From Myxococcota bacterium (GTDB lineage: Bacteria > Myxococcota_A > UBA9160 > UBA4427): a stretch of DNA of 46,092 nucleotides. The translations under genes were made by a program, and so were the position numbers. Under the pieces are notes generated by a model. It was not told the origin of the DNA. It searched no databases and saw nothing but the letters and a program-made list of their open reading frames with translations. The stretch is taken from positions 1-46,092 of the forward strand of contig JANQEL010000144.1 of the NCBI GenBank assembly GCA_028278345.1. Direction: 5' to 3'. Below are positions 24,642 through 34,338 of the stretch, in pieces (positions within the stretch are counted from its first letter, which is position 1; each line of letters opens with the position of its first letter).

Positions 24642-25814
24642 TCACGTACCCGTCCGCGACATTGAGGGACCATCTTCGGTTCGGGTCCCATCGAAGCGGA
24701 CCGCGTGTTCGGTTCGGAACGGGCGGCTGTGATCTTCGTTGAACAGCCTCTTGCCGAGATATTGGTGGAAGTCGACCACCGCCCTCTCCAACTCCACGAG
24801 CTGTCCGCCCTGCACCCGCCGACTCGACACGCCCTTCTGAACGCTTTCACAGATTTCCCGATCCTCGGCAAAGATCCGCGCGCTGAAGGCCTCGAGTTCT
24901 TCACTGACGGGATGGGAAACGGCCGAGCAGTAGCCCGTCGCGATCTCGCATGTCGTCGGCCCCGTCGGAAGCACGCGGGCCCACGTCATGTAACCCTCGT
25001 ATAGGTTGCAGACGAAATTGGGCGGAAGGCAGATCGAGAGGTACTCGACCTCACTTGGCTTCCGCATGATCCAATCCTTGAATGTTGCGGGTTGTTCCAA
25101 CTGACTGCCTCCCGTAATCGACCAATCCGCATGTCCCTCTACGTAGAAACAGTCACGGGTGGGGGCCGCCGGCTCAACGGTGTCCCGATGCACTGCGAAG
25201 AAGTGGTAACCCTCAACGAAGTTCTCCATGGGCAGCTTCCAGTTCGTCTGCCACGGCTGGACCTCGAGCTCAGATGCGTGACGGAACGATCCCACCCGGA
25301 AGTTCGAAAAGTACTTCTCCAGACCCCGAAAGCGCGGAGCGAGCGGAGGGGCATTGTCGTTCAAGCTGACGAAGACCAGCCCGAACCACGTTTCCAGCTT
25401 GAATCGACGTAGGCAATGCGCCTCCTTGTCGACCTGGACATCGCCGCGATGAGGGACACCGCTGAGTGCGCCCTCCTCCGAGTAGGTCCAGGCGTGGTAG
25501 GGGCAGACCACTTTGTTGGCGTTGCCGCTACCGGAGAGCATCACCGCACCCCGATGCCGGCAGACGTTCGATAGCGCGCGCAACTCCCCGTTCTTGCCCC
25601 GAATGACGACCAGGGGCTCGTCGGCGATCACGAGGGCGTGGTAGTCGCCGGCGCTGGGGAGATCTGCATCGGTACAGACGAATACCCAGTCGCTGCCGAA
25701 GATCTCGCGCTGCTCCACATCGAAGTACTCGGGATCGCGATAGCTCTGAAATGGCAGGGCTTCGGCATCGCCCAGGTGTTGCGCGGTGATTCGCAGCATG
25801 TCTGTCATCACCAT
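24642..25814 (-). CDS. Rieske non-heme iron oxygenase, alpha subunit
   Basis: A 390-residue oxygenase. Rieske ligands C85-R-H87 and C104-P-Y-H107 (CRHRGA, CPYHAW); mononuclear iron site in NWKLPMENFVEGYHFFAVHRDT (H204, H209). The spacing follows homotrimeric alpha-only oxygenases. The ATG has a near-perfect AAGGAGGT eight bases upstream, implying high translation. It is divergent from a TetR gene with a 53-bp nested dyad between them and is bracketed by two tmRNA-end-like direct repeats. It is not a close duplicate of the Rieske protein at 18049. Confidence 0.9.
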   Translation of the reverse strand: MVMTDMLRITAQHLGDAEALPFQSYRDPEYFDVEQREIFGSDWVFVCTDADLPSAGDYHALVIADEPLVVIRGKNGELRALSNVCRHRGAVMLSGSGNANKVVCPYHAWTYSEEGALSGVPHRGDVQVDKEAHCLRRFKLETWFGLVFVSLNDNAPPLAPRFRGLEKYFSNFRVGSFRHASELEVQPWQTNWKLPMENFVEGYHFFAVHRDTVEPAAPTRDCFYVEGHADWSITGGSQLEQPATFKDWIMRKPSEVEYLSICLPPNFVCNLYEGYMTWARVLPTGPTTCEIATGYCSAVSHPVSEELEAFSARIFAEDREICESVQKGVSSRRVQGGQLVELERAVVDFHQYLGKRLFNEDHSRPFRTEHAVRFDGTRTEDGPSMSRTGT

Positions 25815-25847
25815 GACGGGTGACCTCCTTGGATTGGGCGCTAGATT

Positions 25848-25900
25848 CGGAACACTCCTGTACCGTAACTGAATCGAATTTATGGTACAATGATGTTCCG
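25848..25900. promoter_or_regulatory. Nested two-part dyad in the Rieske/TetR divergent promoter
   Basis: CGGAACA (25848-25854), four bases, TGTACCGTAA (25859-25868), ten bases, TTTATGGTACA (25879-25889), four bases, TGTTCCG (25894-25900). Outer arms are perfect inverse complements; inner arms have one mismatch. The equal four-base gaps make the whole site symmetric about 25874, as expected for two cooperating TetR dimers or one extended operator. Confidence 0.65.
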
Positions 25901-25961
25901 AAATTTCTTCTAGGGTGCTTCAGTGCCGCGCCCCGAGGGAAACGACCGCAAGGACCCCATC

Positions 25962-26534
25962 ATGCCCATGAAGAGAGACCAACGCGTCATTCAGTCCGAA
26001 GCGGCGATTATCGAAGCGGGCGTCAGAGCGCTCTCGAAGAATCCGTCAGCCGGCATGTCGGAAGTCGCTCAGGCGTCGGGCGTCGGCCGCACCACTCTCT
26101 ATCGACACTATCCGTCACGGGAGGCGCTCATCCAGGGGATCGCCCTTCGCTGTCTGGATGAAATCGATGCCGCGCTGCAACCGGTATTCGCGTCCAGGCA
26201 GCGTGCCGCCATCGCAACCACCTTCGAGGTTCTGATCCCGCTTGCCGACCGCTATCGCTTCCTATCGGCCACCTGGTCGGACGCAGAGGCGAACCCGGTC
26301 GTGCGCCAGAGGATGCAGGAGTCGCGGGGCGACACGTTGGCGCTGATGGAATACGCGAAGAACCAGGGCGAAGTCGCTGCGGACCTTCCCTCGGAGTGGC
26401 TCGCGGAGATGTTCGACATGACGCTCTACGCCGCGTGGTCGCTCCTGGAGCGCGGAGCGACGACGAGCGAAGAGGCGGTTCGACTCGCAACGCGTTCCTT
26501 CCTATACGGATGCGGAAGTGAGTCCGGGACTTGA
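25962..26534 (+). CDS. TetR-family transcriptional regulator
   Basis: A 190-residue TetR regulator with DNA-binding domain ALSKNPSAGMSEVAQASGVGRTTLYRHYPSREALIQ near the N-terminus. ATG 25962 with AAGGA seven bases upstream is preferred; a GTG at 25923 would add 13 residues and is possible. It is divergent from the Rieske oxygenase and shares the symmetric site at 25848-25900 with it. Both genes sit inside the segment bounded by tmRNA-end-like repeats, so regulator and enzyme probably moved together. Confidence 0.85.
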   Translation: MPMKRDQRVIQSEAAIIEAGVRALSKNPSAGMSEVAQASGVGRTTLYRHYPSREALIQGIALRCLDEIDAALQPVFASRQRAAIATTFEVLIPLADRYRFLSATWSDAEANPVVRQRMQESRGDTLALMEYAKNQGEVAADLPSEWLAEMFDMTLYAAWSLLERGATTSEEAVRLATRSFLYGCGSESGT

Positions 26535-26604
26535 CCCCAGCGAGTCATTCGTTGCTTCGGCGTGGCCGCTTCGTCAATCAACGACTGTGGTTGTCGAGCA
26601 TCGT

Positions 26605-26638
26605 GGTGGAGGCGGCGGGAATCGAACCCCCCGTCCAA
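26605..26638. repeat. tmRNA/tRNA 3'-end-like sequence, copy B (possible attachment site)
   Basis: The minus strand reads TTGGACGGGGGGTTCGATT followed by CCCGCCGCCTCCACCA, strongly resembling the T-arm, acceptor stem and CCA of tmRNA (one T-stem mismatch). A complete tmRNA would need about 250 more bases upstream, but the dnaE2 3' end starts 65 bases away, so only the end is present. Direct repeat of copy A at 24496. Confidence 0.55.
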
Positions 26639-26702
26639 TTACGTTTCGGTGGAACATCGGCAGAGGAGCACCGAACTGTCGAAGCACCAGCTCCGTGCAC
26701 GC

Positions 26703-29700
26703 TCAGTGGAAGTCCCGGCTGCGGACGGATTCGGGCTCCCGAGGATGGAGGGGGTTGGGATGCGCATCGAGTCTCGGAGCCCAGAGTTCCGAGACAACGA
26801 GATGAACGACATCGTCTTGTTTCTGGATCTTTCCCGTCGCGCCCAAGAAGCTCGCTGTCTTGGCGAGTCCCAGATGATTGTCGAAGACTCGCTTCCAGAG
26901 GACGAGGTTCACGAACCCGGTCTCGTCCTCGAGGGTCATGAAGACCACGCCCGAGGCCGTTCCCGGTCGCTGGCGGCAAATCACCATTCCCGCATAGCGC
27001 GCCTGCTCTCCGTCGTTCATTCCGACGAGACCGCGCGCATCGGGAAGACCTTCCGCAGTGAGTGCCTCTCGAAAGGGTTCCAGGGGATGGCCTCTCGTGC
27101 TGTGAGATCCCGTCTCGTAATCCCATGAAATCGTCTCGAACACGTTCAGCGGGTCGAAATGGAGGGCGGATTCCGAGGTTTCCATCGCGAGCGCGTCCCC
27201 GGCCGACTCCGCCAGCCCTTTGACATCCCAAAGCACATCCCGCCTCTCTTCCCCGAAGCTTTCCAGCGCGCCCGCTCGAGCGAGGCGGCTCAGCACTCGC
27301 TCCTGCAATCGGGTTCGCCGAACGAAATCCTCCAGAGAGACGAAAGGGCCTCGACTCCGTTCGAAGAACAAGGCCTCCCCATCCCGCTCTCGAGAGAAAC
27401 CCTTGACGTACCGGAGACCCATTCGAATCGCATGCCTTCCTCTTCGATCCGGTTCGAGCGTGCAATCCCAATCGCTGCGCACGACGTCGATCGGACGAAC
27501 GGTGACCCCCTCGCGCTTGGCCTCCTGAATGATCGTCGCAGGCGAATAGAAACCCATCGGCTGAGCGTTCAACAGCGCGCAGTGGAACACGTCGGGGTAA
27601 TGACATTTGATCCAGGATGTCGCGTAGGCGATCAGCGCGAAGCTCGCCGCGTGACTCTCCGGGAAGCCATACTCTCCGAAACCCCGAATCTGTTCGAAGA
27701 TGCGGTCGGCGAATTCCCGAGAAATCCCCTTGGCGACCATGCGTTCGACGAGTCGCACGCGATGGCGTTCGATACGCCCGCTTCGACGCCATGCCGCCAT
27801 GTCGCGACGCAGCTGATCCGCCTCGCCCGGGGTGTAATCCGCCGCGACGATGGACAACTTCATGACCTGTTCCTGAAAGAGAGGAACGCCGAGTGTCTTC
27901 TCGAGAACGGGTTCAAGGCAGGGGTGGGGATACTCGACCTGTTCTTCCCCTTTTCTTCGACGCAGGTAGGGATGAACCATCCCACCCGTGATCGGACCAG
28001 GTCGCACGATGCTGATTTCGATCACGAGATCGTAATAGTCTTTGGGCCTGAGACGCGGCAGCATCGCCATCTGGGCGCGGCTCTCGATCTGGAAGACGCC
28101 GATCGTTTGCCCGCGGCAAATCATGTCGTAGGTCGCCTCGTCTTCCTCCGGGATCTCGGCCATCGAGAGCTTTCGATCGTGATGGTGCTCGAGAAGCGAG
28201 AAGCACTGGTCGAGTTGGGTCAATGCACCCAGGCCCAATAGATCGACTTTGAACAGACCCAGATTCTCGACGGAGTCCTTGTCCCATTGGATGACGGTTC
28301 GGTCCTCCATCGTGGCGTTCTCGATCGGGACCAGATCGCAAACCGGTTCGTGGCCGAGAAGAAAGCCACCGGGATGAATGGAGAGGTGTCGAGGAAAATC
28401 CTGGACCTCATGTGTCAAGCGCAGGAGATGTTCGGTGGCGGGGTGGTCCGATGGAAGATGGGCTTTGGCCAGCGTTGCGGAGTCGATGCGATCGTAATAG
28501 GAGAGTGTTTTCGTGATCCGCCCGAGAAGGGCTTCGGACAACCCCAAGGCCTTGCCGACGTCCCGAATCGCTGAACGCGCTCGGTAGCGAACGACGTTGG
28601 CGACCATGGCCGCTCGATCTCTGCCGTACTTCTTGTAGACGTACTGGATCACTTCCTCTCGACGTTCGTGCATGATGTCGAGATCGATATCCGGCGGTTC
28701 GGCACGCTCGCAGGACAGAAAACGTTCGAAGAGCAACCCGACTCGATTAGGATCGACCGCTGTGATCCCGAGCCCATAACACACGACGGAGTTGGCAGCG
28801 GAGCCTCGTCCCTGACACAGGATGCCGTTCTGCTCGCAGAACTGAACGATCTCCCACATGGTCAGGAAGTAGCCTTCGTATTCGAGCTCTTCGATCAAGC
28901 CGAGTTCTTTTTGAATCTGCTCGCGAATCCCGGGGGAGAAACGACCACCGAAACGTCGACGCGCGCCTTCCCATGCGAGTTCCCTCAACCATTGGGCGGA
29001 AGTCTTCCCGCTCGGAAGACGCTCGGAGGGATAGCGATAGCGGATTTCATCGAGAGAGAAGTCGCAACGCGATGCGATCTCGAGCGTTCGATCGATGGCT
29101 GCTGGATCGTCGTGAAAGAGAGAGGCAAAGCGATCGGGCGAGCCGAGGGCGTGGCCGGCGTTGGGTTTCGTTCGCCGCCCTGCTTCTCGAAGCGAAACCC
29201 CATGACGAACGCAGGTCAGCACGTCTTGCAGATCCCGACGCGTGGGCGTGTGGTAGAGCACCTCGTTCCCCGCCACGAGGGGGAACTTCCCTCGAGCGAT
29301 TCGTTCGCGTAGACGCGCTTCTCGAGGCACCTCGTCGGCTCGCTCGTGCCTGGCGGCCAACCCATAGAGACGATCGGGAAACGCCTCTTTGAGCATTCCC
29401 AACTTGTTGTCGATGGCGTCTTCTTCGAGCCAGCGGCTACCTTCGCCATTCCAGATCGCCACCAAGCCTTCTGCGTGCACGCAAACCTCTTCCCAGGTCA
29501 CGCTGCAAGAGCCCTTGGGATTTCGAAGTCGTCCTCTCGTGATCAAGCGACACAGATGCGCATAACCCTCTCGATTCATCGCGATCAGAACGATTCGCGA
29601 CCCATCGACGAGGGTCATCTCCGCCCCCTGCAGAAGCTGAATGCCCAGCGAACGGGCCCTCATATGCGCTTCGACGGCCCCGTAGAGACCATCCCGATCC

Positions 29701-29816
29701 GTGAGCGCCATCGCGGGCAACCCGAAAGCATGAGCCTGCTCGACGAGTTCCTCGGGGCTGGAAGCCCCTTCCAGGAAGGAGAAATGGCTCTTGCACCAAA
29801 GGGGGGCGTATTTCAT
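26703..29816 (-). CDS. dnaE2: Error-prone DNA polymerase III alpha subunit DnaE2 (ImuC)
   Basis: A 1037-residue C-family polymerase that performs damage-induced translesion synthesis with ImuA/ImuB. It opens with the PHP domain ([23 protein letters not shown]). The polymerase core has [17 protein letters not shown] (337-351) and catalytic aspartates in PDIDLD (375-380), followed by a third in [10 protein letters not shown]. Tandem helix-hairpin-helix and a C-terminal OB-fold ([29 protein letters not shown]) follow, and it ends with the family-typical SRDFH. Length is normal. It lies 30 bases after imuB on the same strand, completing the imuA-imuB-dnaE2 operon. Confidence 0.95.
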   Translation of the reverse strand: MKYAPLWCKSHFSFLEGASSPEELVEQAHAFGLPAMALTDRDGLYGAVEAHMRARSLGIQLLQGAEMTLVDGSRIVLIAMNREGYAHLCRLITRGRLRNPKGSCSVTWEEVCVHAEGLVAIWNGEGSRWLEEDAIDNKLGMLKEAFPDRLYGLAARHERADEVPREARLRERIARGKFPLVAGNEVLYHTPTRRDLQDVLTCVRHGVSLREAGRRTKPNAGHALGSPDRFASLFHDDPAAIDRTLEIASRCDFSLDEIRYRYPSERLPSGKTSAQWLRELAWEGARRRFGGRFSPGIREQIQKELGLIEELEYEGYFLTMWEIVQFCEQNGILCQGRGSAANSVVCYGLGITAVDPNRVGLLFERFLSCERAEPPDIDLDIMHERREEVIQYVYKKYGRDRAAMVANVVRYRARSAIRDVGKALGLSEALLGRITKTLSYYDRIDSATLAKAHLPSDHPATEHLLRLTHEVQDFPRHLSIHPGGFLLGHEPVCDLVPIENATMEDRTVIQWDKDSVENLGLFKVDLLGLGALTQLDQCFSLLEHHHDRKLSMAEIPEEDEATYDMICRGQTIGVFQIESRAQMAMLPRLRPKDYYDLVIEISIVRPGPITGGMVHPYLRRRKGEEQVEYPHPCLEPVLEKTLGVPLFQEQVMKLSIVAADYTPGEADQLRRDMAAWRRSGRIERHRVRLVERMVAKGISREFADRIFEQIRGFGEYGFPESHAASFALIAYATSWIKCHYPDVFHCALLNAQPMGFYSPATIIQEAKREGVTVRPIDVVRSDWDCTLEPDRRGRHAIRMGLRYVKGFSRERDGEALFFERSRGPFVSLEDFVRRTRLQERVLSRLARAGALESFGEERRDVLWDVKGLAESAGDALAMETSESALHFDPLNVFETISWDYETGSHSTRGHPLEPFREALTAEGLPDARGLVGMNDGEQARYAGMVICRQRPGTASGVVFMTLEDETGFVNLVLWKRVFDNHLGLAKTASFLGATGKIQKQDDVVHLVVSELWAPRLDAHPNPLHPREPESVRSRDFH

Positions 29817-29846
29817 GGAAGTACCGTCACCGTACTGGAACCCATC

Positions 29847-31358
29847 TCATTCGATCTCTCCATGGAGAAACCAAGCACGACGCTCCCGATCGTGATAGAC
29901 CCAAAAGATCTGCCCGGTCGAAAGCTCCATGAAGTGGTATTCCCGATGCGTCGTCTTCGCCCACCAACCGCCGGAGATCACATAGGGCCCATCGTGTCGA
30001 ATGACTCGCCCCCCACGAGATCCGAAGGGTGTCCAGCCGGTGAGTCGACGACTCGCGGGAGCCGAGAGACGACGGGGGCGATGCAAGAGACGCCGAACGA
30101 GATGACGACGGGCATCGGAGCCGGGTCGCGGCCGCACCAGTCTTTCGAGCCGCTCCCAACGAAATTGCGCTTCGGGAAGGTGGCGATCGACGAGACTGGC
30201 ACGAACGACGACCTCCTCTCCAAATTCGGCACGCAGTCGCGCCAACGCTCGATCGCCGGCGGATAGATCCCGAGTTCGGGTTTCTTCGAAGAGGCCCAGT
30301 TGCTCGGATTCCATCCGGATCGTTCCCATCTCGACTTCGATCTCGACGACACCCGATCGAAGTTCGAGGGATTCGAGGCGTAGATGGACCAGATTCAGGA
30401 TCTGTCGAATTTCTCGCGTTGGCGCCGCAGTTCGAATTCGCTCGCAAAGGGTCTGCTTTCCGCCCTGGTGCGGCAACGTTCGTTGCTCGAGCACAAGACG
30501 CATCTCGAGCCAGACCAGACCTTCCCCGCGCTTGACCAGGGGGGCGAGGAGTCTTCCCAGCATTTGCTTGGTTCGAAACAAGAGCCGATGGAGGTCGGTT
30601 TCCGCTTCATCGAGAAAAAGACTTTCACGATGGACTTCCTCGGGTGGCCTCGCCTCGAAAGGAGTCCAGAGATCTTCATTTCCCCAACGATGTAGACGGA
30701 CGGTCTCAGGACTGAAACGCTTGCGGAGACTTCTCTCCGGAAGCGAGAGGAGACTGCGGAGCGTGCGAATCCCCAACCGATTGAGCAGCACGTGTTCTTC
30801 GAGCGCCAAGGTCATGACGTCGAGAGGCACTTCTCCCGCCGCTTGCCTCTCCTGCTCGAGATCGCGCAGCACGAAGACCGAACGCGGCATCGAACGTGCC
30901 AGCGCATGGGTTCCGAACTGGGTGAAGCCGACGACGATCGCGCTTTCGAGCCCGCGCTTCGCCAGATCGGATCGAATCGCCTCTCCCCATGTTTCCAAGG
31001 AGTCGTAAAGGCGACTCAACCCCGATGCATCGATCCAGAAGACGCCCGGCTGCTCCTGCGAAGGTTGAACTTTCGGGCTGAAATGCCGAAGTCGGGTGCA
31101 AACCCAAGAGATCGATTTTTCGATCTGCGAGGGTGAAACCTCCGAGGCGTTCAGGTTCCGTGCCAGAGCCAGGGCTTCGGCATGACGCATCCCCGCTTGG
31201 ATTCGGTGCTGACGAGCCGCCCTGTTCGCCCAGAGGATCTTGCCCTGGGGTCGGTCCCGATCGAGAACGACGGTCGGATGCTCTCTCCATTCGGGATGCC
31301 GCCCGAGCAACAGTTGCAGCGGGAACTCGGCCAGATCAACGCAAGCCATCCGGTCCAT
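29847..31358 (-). CDS. imuB: ImuB, catalytically inactive Y-family polymerase homologue
   Basis: A 503-residue ImuB. The Y-family layout is visible, but the catalytic Asp-Glu pair of active polymerases is altered: the expected 'S-x-DE' region reads FWIDASGL (D110, then alanine). ImuB therefore acts as an adaptor for DnaE2. A clamp-binding motif QLGLF lies at 353-357, and the long C-terminal tail (RPRPGSDARRHLVRRLLHRPRRLS, then GGWWAKTTHREYHF, FWVYHDRERRAWFLHGEIE) is typical. ATG 31358 with GGAGGGG upstream is chosen; it overlaps the imuA 3' end by 23 bases. Confidence 0.92.
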   Translation of the reverse strand: MDRMACVDLAEFPLQLLLGRHPEWREHPTVVLDRDRPQGKILWANRAARQHRIQAGMRHAEALALARNLNASEVSPSQIEKSISWVCTRLRHFSPKVQPSQEQPGVFWIDASGLSRLYDSLETWGEAIRSDLAKRGLESAIVVGFTQFGTHALARSMPRSVFVLRDLEQERQAAGEVPLDVMTLALEEHVLLNRLGIRTLRSLLSLPERSLRKRFSPETVRLHRWGNEDLWTPFEARPPEEVHRESLFLDEAETDLHRLLFRTKQMLGRLLAPLVKRGEGLVWLEMRLVLEQRTLPHQGGKQTLCERIRTAAPTREIRQILNLVHLRLESLELRSGVVEIEVEMGTIRMESEQLGLFEETRTRDLSAGDRALARLRAEFGEEVVVRASLVDRHLPEAQFRWERLERLVRPRPGSDARRHLVRRLLHRPRRLSAPASRRLTGWTPFGSRGGRVIRHDGPYVISGGWWAKTTHREYHFMELSTGQIFWVYHDRERRAWFLHGEIE

Positions 31359-32139
31359 GGAACCCCTCCCGATGGATCCATCCCGGTCCACGCCGCTTGT
31401 CTTTCAGAACCTCGAAAGCGATCTCGAACCCGGAGCCGACTTGCCCCGGCTTGCGCCGCCTGCGAACGGCCTGCCCTCGAAGTGAAATCGTGGAGCCCAG
31501 CGATGAAGCCTCTGGTGGTTTTCGCGTCAGGAAGACCAGGGCGAGGCTGTGTTTGCGCACACAACCCAAGAGTCGGGTTTGGATGGGTTGCGCCAACGAT
31601 TCGGTGTCCAAATCGAAGATCAGAAGCCCAAAGGCACCCGAGCGTGCCAGCTGCTCGGCTGCCTTGGCCAGGGACTTCCCCCCGGATAGGCGAACCACGG
31701 CCAAGGCATCGAGATCGATTCCGCCGCTGGCCAAATCCGGAGGAAAGACCCCACCCGACTCGTTCATCAACCAGGCCACGGGTTCGCCTTGCCGTTGTGC
31801 GTCCAAGACCAGACGCGAGGCGAGGGAAAGGCTGGACGCTCCCCCATGCGGGCTGGAAATCTCAGTCAGCTGCCCCGAAAGAGCCCGAAGGCTCCACTCG
31901 TTTGGGACCGCGGAGAAAATCGTCGAAGCCTTGCGGAGCCGAAGCGTTCGTACCGAACGGCTTGGCTTCCCCGGCTGGTCTCGCTCCGCTTGCTTCGATG
32001 GGTCGATCGCTACGAGAGAAGGGATGGGGCGAGTAGGCTTCGAGGACGAACTTGCTTCGGCGGCGAATGCATCATCCTCGGAAACAAGATCGAGATCGAC
32101 TGCATGGGGAATCGAATCATCAAAGCGATGGGGGGACAT
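31336..32139 (-). CDS. imuA: ImuA-type RecA-like accessory protein of the mutagenesis cassette
   Basis: A 267-residue protein upstream of imuB. The central part (LTEISSPHGGASSLSLASRLVLDAQ, then WLMNESGGVFPPDLASGGIDLDALAVVRL and GAFGLLIFDL) follows the RecA/ImuA core, but the Walker A lysine is absent (SSPHGGASSLS, 95-105), so ATP hydrolysis is unlikely. The first about 70 residues are low-complexity and poorly conserved. The ATG lacks a clear ribosome site, so the true start could be further in. It is first in the operon, about 26 bases after a predicted transcription start. Confidence 0.85.
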   Translation of the reverse strand: MSPHRFDDSIPHAVDLDLVSEDDAFAAEASSSSKPTRPIPSLVAIDPSKQAERDQPGKPSRSVRTLRLRKASTIFSAVPNEWSLRALSGQLTEISSPHGGASSLSLASRLVLDAQRQGEPVAWLMNESGGVFPPDLASGGIDLDALAVVRLSGGKSLAKAAEQLARSGAFGLLIFDLDTESLAQPIQTRLLGCVRKHSLALVFLTRKPPEASSLGSTISLRGQAVRRRRKPGQVGSGFEIAFEVLKDKRRGPGWIHREGFHGPDGLR

Positions 32140-32171
32140 AGGGGGGATCCAGGGGGTCGTAGATGGATCCA

Positions 32172-32200
32172 GTTATATTCGCTTTTTTTTCGCCTTTCAA
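32172..32200 (-). promoter_or_regulatory. Sigma70-type promoter of the imuA-imuB-dnaE2 operon
   Basis: On the minus strand, TTGAAA (32195-32200) and TATAAC (32172-32177) are separated by 17 bases, with an A-rich spacer. The -10 box ends 33 bases before the imuA ATG. No known LexA box (CTGT-N8-ACAG or GAAC-N4-GTTC types) overlaps it. Confidence 0.7.
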
Positions 32201-32286
32201 CCTTGAGGCTCTGAATCGACTGGTGTTTCCAGCGGCGGAGACGGGTTCCCCGAAGGCTGCAACTCCTTCCATAAATACCTGATTAA

Positions 32287-32562
32287 AATACGAAATTACT
32301 GCAATCGTCCGGAGAGCGATCCGAGGCCATCGCGCGAACCTTCGACGGACTCACGCAGTACATGGCGCAACGCCAGCTCGAGCGTTTCGAACGGGCGGGG
32401 GCCCTGACGAGTTCGCTGAAGGGTCGAACGCGTCTCTATCGCTTCAATCCTCGCTACCCATTTCTCAAGGAACTGCGATCGCTGCTCGCGAAGGCGCTCG
32501 AGGCCCTGCCCGCACAAGAACGCAAACGCTACTTCTCCGAACATCGCCGACCGAGTGCGTGA
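32287..32562 (+). pseudogene. N-terminally truncated winged-helix (ArsR-like) regulator
   Basis: The frame from 32287 to TGA 32562 reads EAIARTFDGLTQYMAQRQLERFERAGALTSSLKGRTRLYRFNPRYPFLKELRSLL. This is the second half of a winged helix of the type 'RQLERLE-x-AGVL...GRTRLYRLNPRYPF'. The expected first helices are missing: an in-frame TAA lies at 32284 and no plausible start with ribosome site precedes the fold. ATG 32362 would leave only the wing. Likely a remnant. Confidence 0.5.
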
Positions 32563-32650
32563 TGGATCGGCTCGCGAACCCACGTGACGACGGACGAAAA
32601 GGAGATGTACTGGCTCGACGAACCTACGCACCGTCGCTCGCTCGCGACGT

Positions 32651-34171
32651 TCAGCTTCGTCCCGAGTGTCTGACCAGCGAGTTGCGTGCGGCGACCGCGA
32701 TCGCGAGAGCGAGACCCAACGGAAGAAGTGCACCACCAGTCGAAACGCTTGGCGGTGCGAACACCAACCGGCGTACGGCGCCGTCTCGCTTGGTCAGCAG
32801 ATAGATGACGCCCGTGTCGTCTCTTCCGAAACGCAGATCCGCACGCGGCGCAGGGGTACCGCCGCCGATCATTTCGAGCAGGGTCTTCTCCTGGTCGTCG
32901 CTCGCATCGATCAGGCGCAGCGCCTCGAATGCGACTTGTCCGCTTCCATCGAGGTCGCTTGCGGTCGCATGGAAGAGCCGTCCGCTTCGGAGATCGCCGA
33001 ATACGTACTCGCCGTCGAGGTTCTCGCCCGGCCAGCGAACGACGTAGCCGCCCGTGATCGCGCGATCGCCCTCGTCGTGGTCGTATTGCAGGACGGGGTA
33101 TGTAAAACCCAAGAGTGAATCGTCGGGGGGAAGCGCGAAGACGTCGCCTTCGTTCGTGTGGACGACGAGGTAGGTCCCCTCGCGCTCCGACCAGCCGTAG
33201 TTCGCTCCCTGCGCCCCGACGTTGATCTCCTCGACATTCGCTTGGCCGATGTCACTGATGTACATCCGCTCGGCGCCGGCCAGATCCCAAGAGAAGCGAT
33301 GCGGGTTGCGCAGACCGTAGGCCCAGATCTCACCGAGGGTGGTGGGGTCGCCGTCACTCGCAAACGGGTTCTGGCTCGGAATGGAATACGCGGCCACGCC
33401 TGGATCCTCGAGCGGGTCGATGCGCAGCATCGCACCGAGGGGGTGGGAGAGGTCCTGTCCAACGAAGTGTGGATCGACGGTTGGGCGCGGACAGCAGACG
33501 TTGCCTCCATCCCCCGAGGCGACATAGAGCAACCCGTAGTCGGGATGAGTCGATCCGATGGTCGGATCGAACGAGATCTGCGCCAGGTTGTGATCGTTGT
33601 AGGGCTGGCCGATGCGAAGCACCTCGCGCGCACTCGTGGGATCGATCGCATTCGGATCACTCGGATCCACGTCCCACTCGTGGATCACACTGTGGTGCGT
33701 TTCGGGCGCGCCGGAAGGAACCGGATAGTCGGGCGTCCCCGACGCGATGGTCTGAGAGCTCGAGGTGTAGAACTTCCCCTCACCTGCTGCGCCGACCATG
33801 TGGTAGTCGGGATGGAAGGCGATGGATTGAAGGCCCTGCTGGCCGCCGCTGGATACGAGGTTCGTGTTGGCCGCCACGTCGAGGAAGGTCGAAACGCTGC
33901 CGCCCGCGCCCAGCTGGTGCACGAAGCCGTGTTGATCCGCGACGAAGCGTCTACCGGTTCCGTCTCCGATGAGCGTCATCGGCCGAGCGGTGGGTCGAGA
34001 AACGGGCCCGGTATCCGGCAGCTGCACTTCCAGCGCGACAGTGACGGTATGTGCGCTGATCGGGATGGGCCCTGGCACCGGATCGGCGACCTGCGAGAGA
34101 GCAGTCCCGGGCCAGAGCCAGATCGCGACGGCGAGGAGGAGCAGGATGTGCGCGGAGCGCTCGGAAGTCAC
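32651..34171 (-). CDS. Secreted PQQ-dependent sugar dehydrogenase-like beta-propeller (GSDH family)
   Basis: A 506-residue protein with a signal peptide (about 1-26, AHILLLLAVAIWLWPGTALS). The six-bladed propeller of soluble glucose/sorbosone dehydrogenases is recognisable: GGQQGLQSIAFHPDY, a PYNDHNLAQISFDP loop, GEIWAYGLRNPHRFSWD, ISDIGQANVEEIN, GANYGWSEREG and AITGGYVVRWPG. PQQ-type enzymes oxidise aldose sugars in the periplasm; whether PQQ is bound here is not readable and no PQQ synthesis genes are in the window. The C-terminus (STGGALLPLGLALAIAVAARN, then LVRHSGRS) is a single membrane helix followed by arginines, a possible surface-anchoring tail. Confidence 0.85.
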   Translation of the reverse strand: MTSERSAHILLLLAVAIWLWPGTALSQVADPVPGPIPISAHTVTVALEVQLPDTGPVSRPTARPMTLIGDGTGRRFVADQHGFVHQLGAGGSVSTFLDVAANTNLVSSGGQQGLQSIAFHPDYHMVGAAGEGKFYTSSSQTIASGTPDYPVPSGAPETHHSVIHEWDVDPSDPNAIDPTSAREVLRIGQPYNDHNLAQISFDPTIGSTHPDYGLLYVASGDGGNVCCPRPTVDPHFVGQDLSHPLGAMLRIDPLEDPGVAAYSIPSQNPFASDGDPTTLGEIWAYGLRNPHRFSWDLAGAERMYISDIGQANVEEINVGAQGANYGWSEREGTYLVVHTNEGDVFALPPDDSLLGFTYPVLQYDHDEGDRAITGGYVVRWPGENLDGEYVFGDLRSGRLFHATASDLDGSGQVAFEALRLIDASDDQEKTLLEMIGGGTPAPRADLRFGRDDTGVIYLLTKRDGAVRRLVFAPPSVSTGGALLPLGLALAIAVAARNSLVRHSGRS

Positions 34172-34338
34172 CTGCGCATTCTACGTGCCGGCGAACTCAA
34201 CACTGGCTGCCTGCTGCTGCGCGGCTCGGCGGGAATGCGATCGACCGCGAAAAGCCGCCAAACCCGCCTCAGCCGCTCCTGAGTTCCCCGAAGGGGAATC
34301 GTGCGGAATTTGGAACTCGCGAATCCGATGCGGTGCCC

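Noticed and set aside
26605..26960. Complete tmRNA (ssrA) gene on the minus strand
   Set aside because: Only the T-arm/acceptor end matches. The remaining 250-300 bases would lie inside the dnaE2 coding region, no tag reading frame or 5' acceptor strand was found, and the T-stem has a mismatch.
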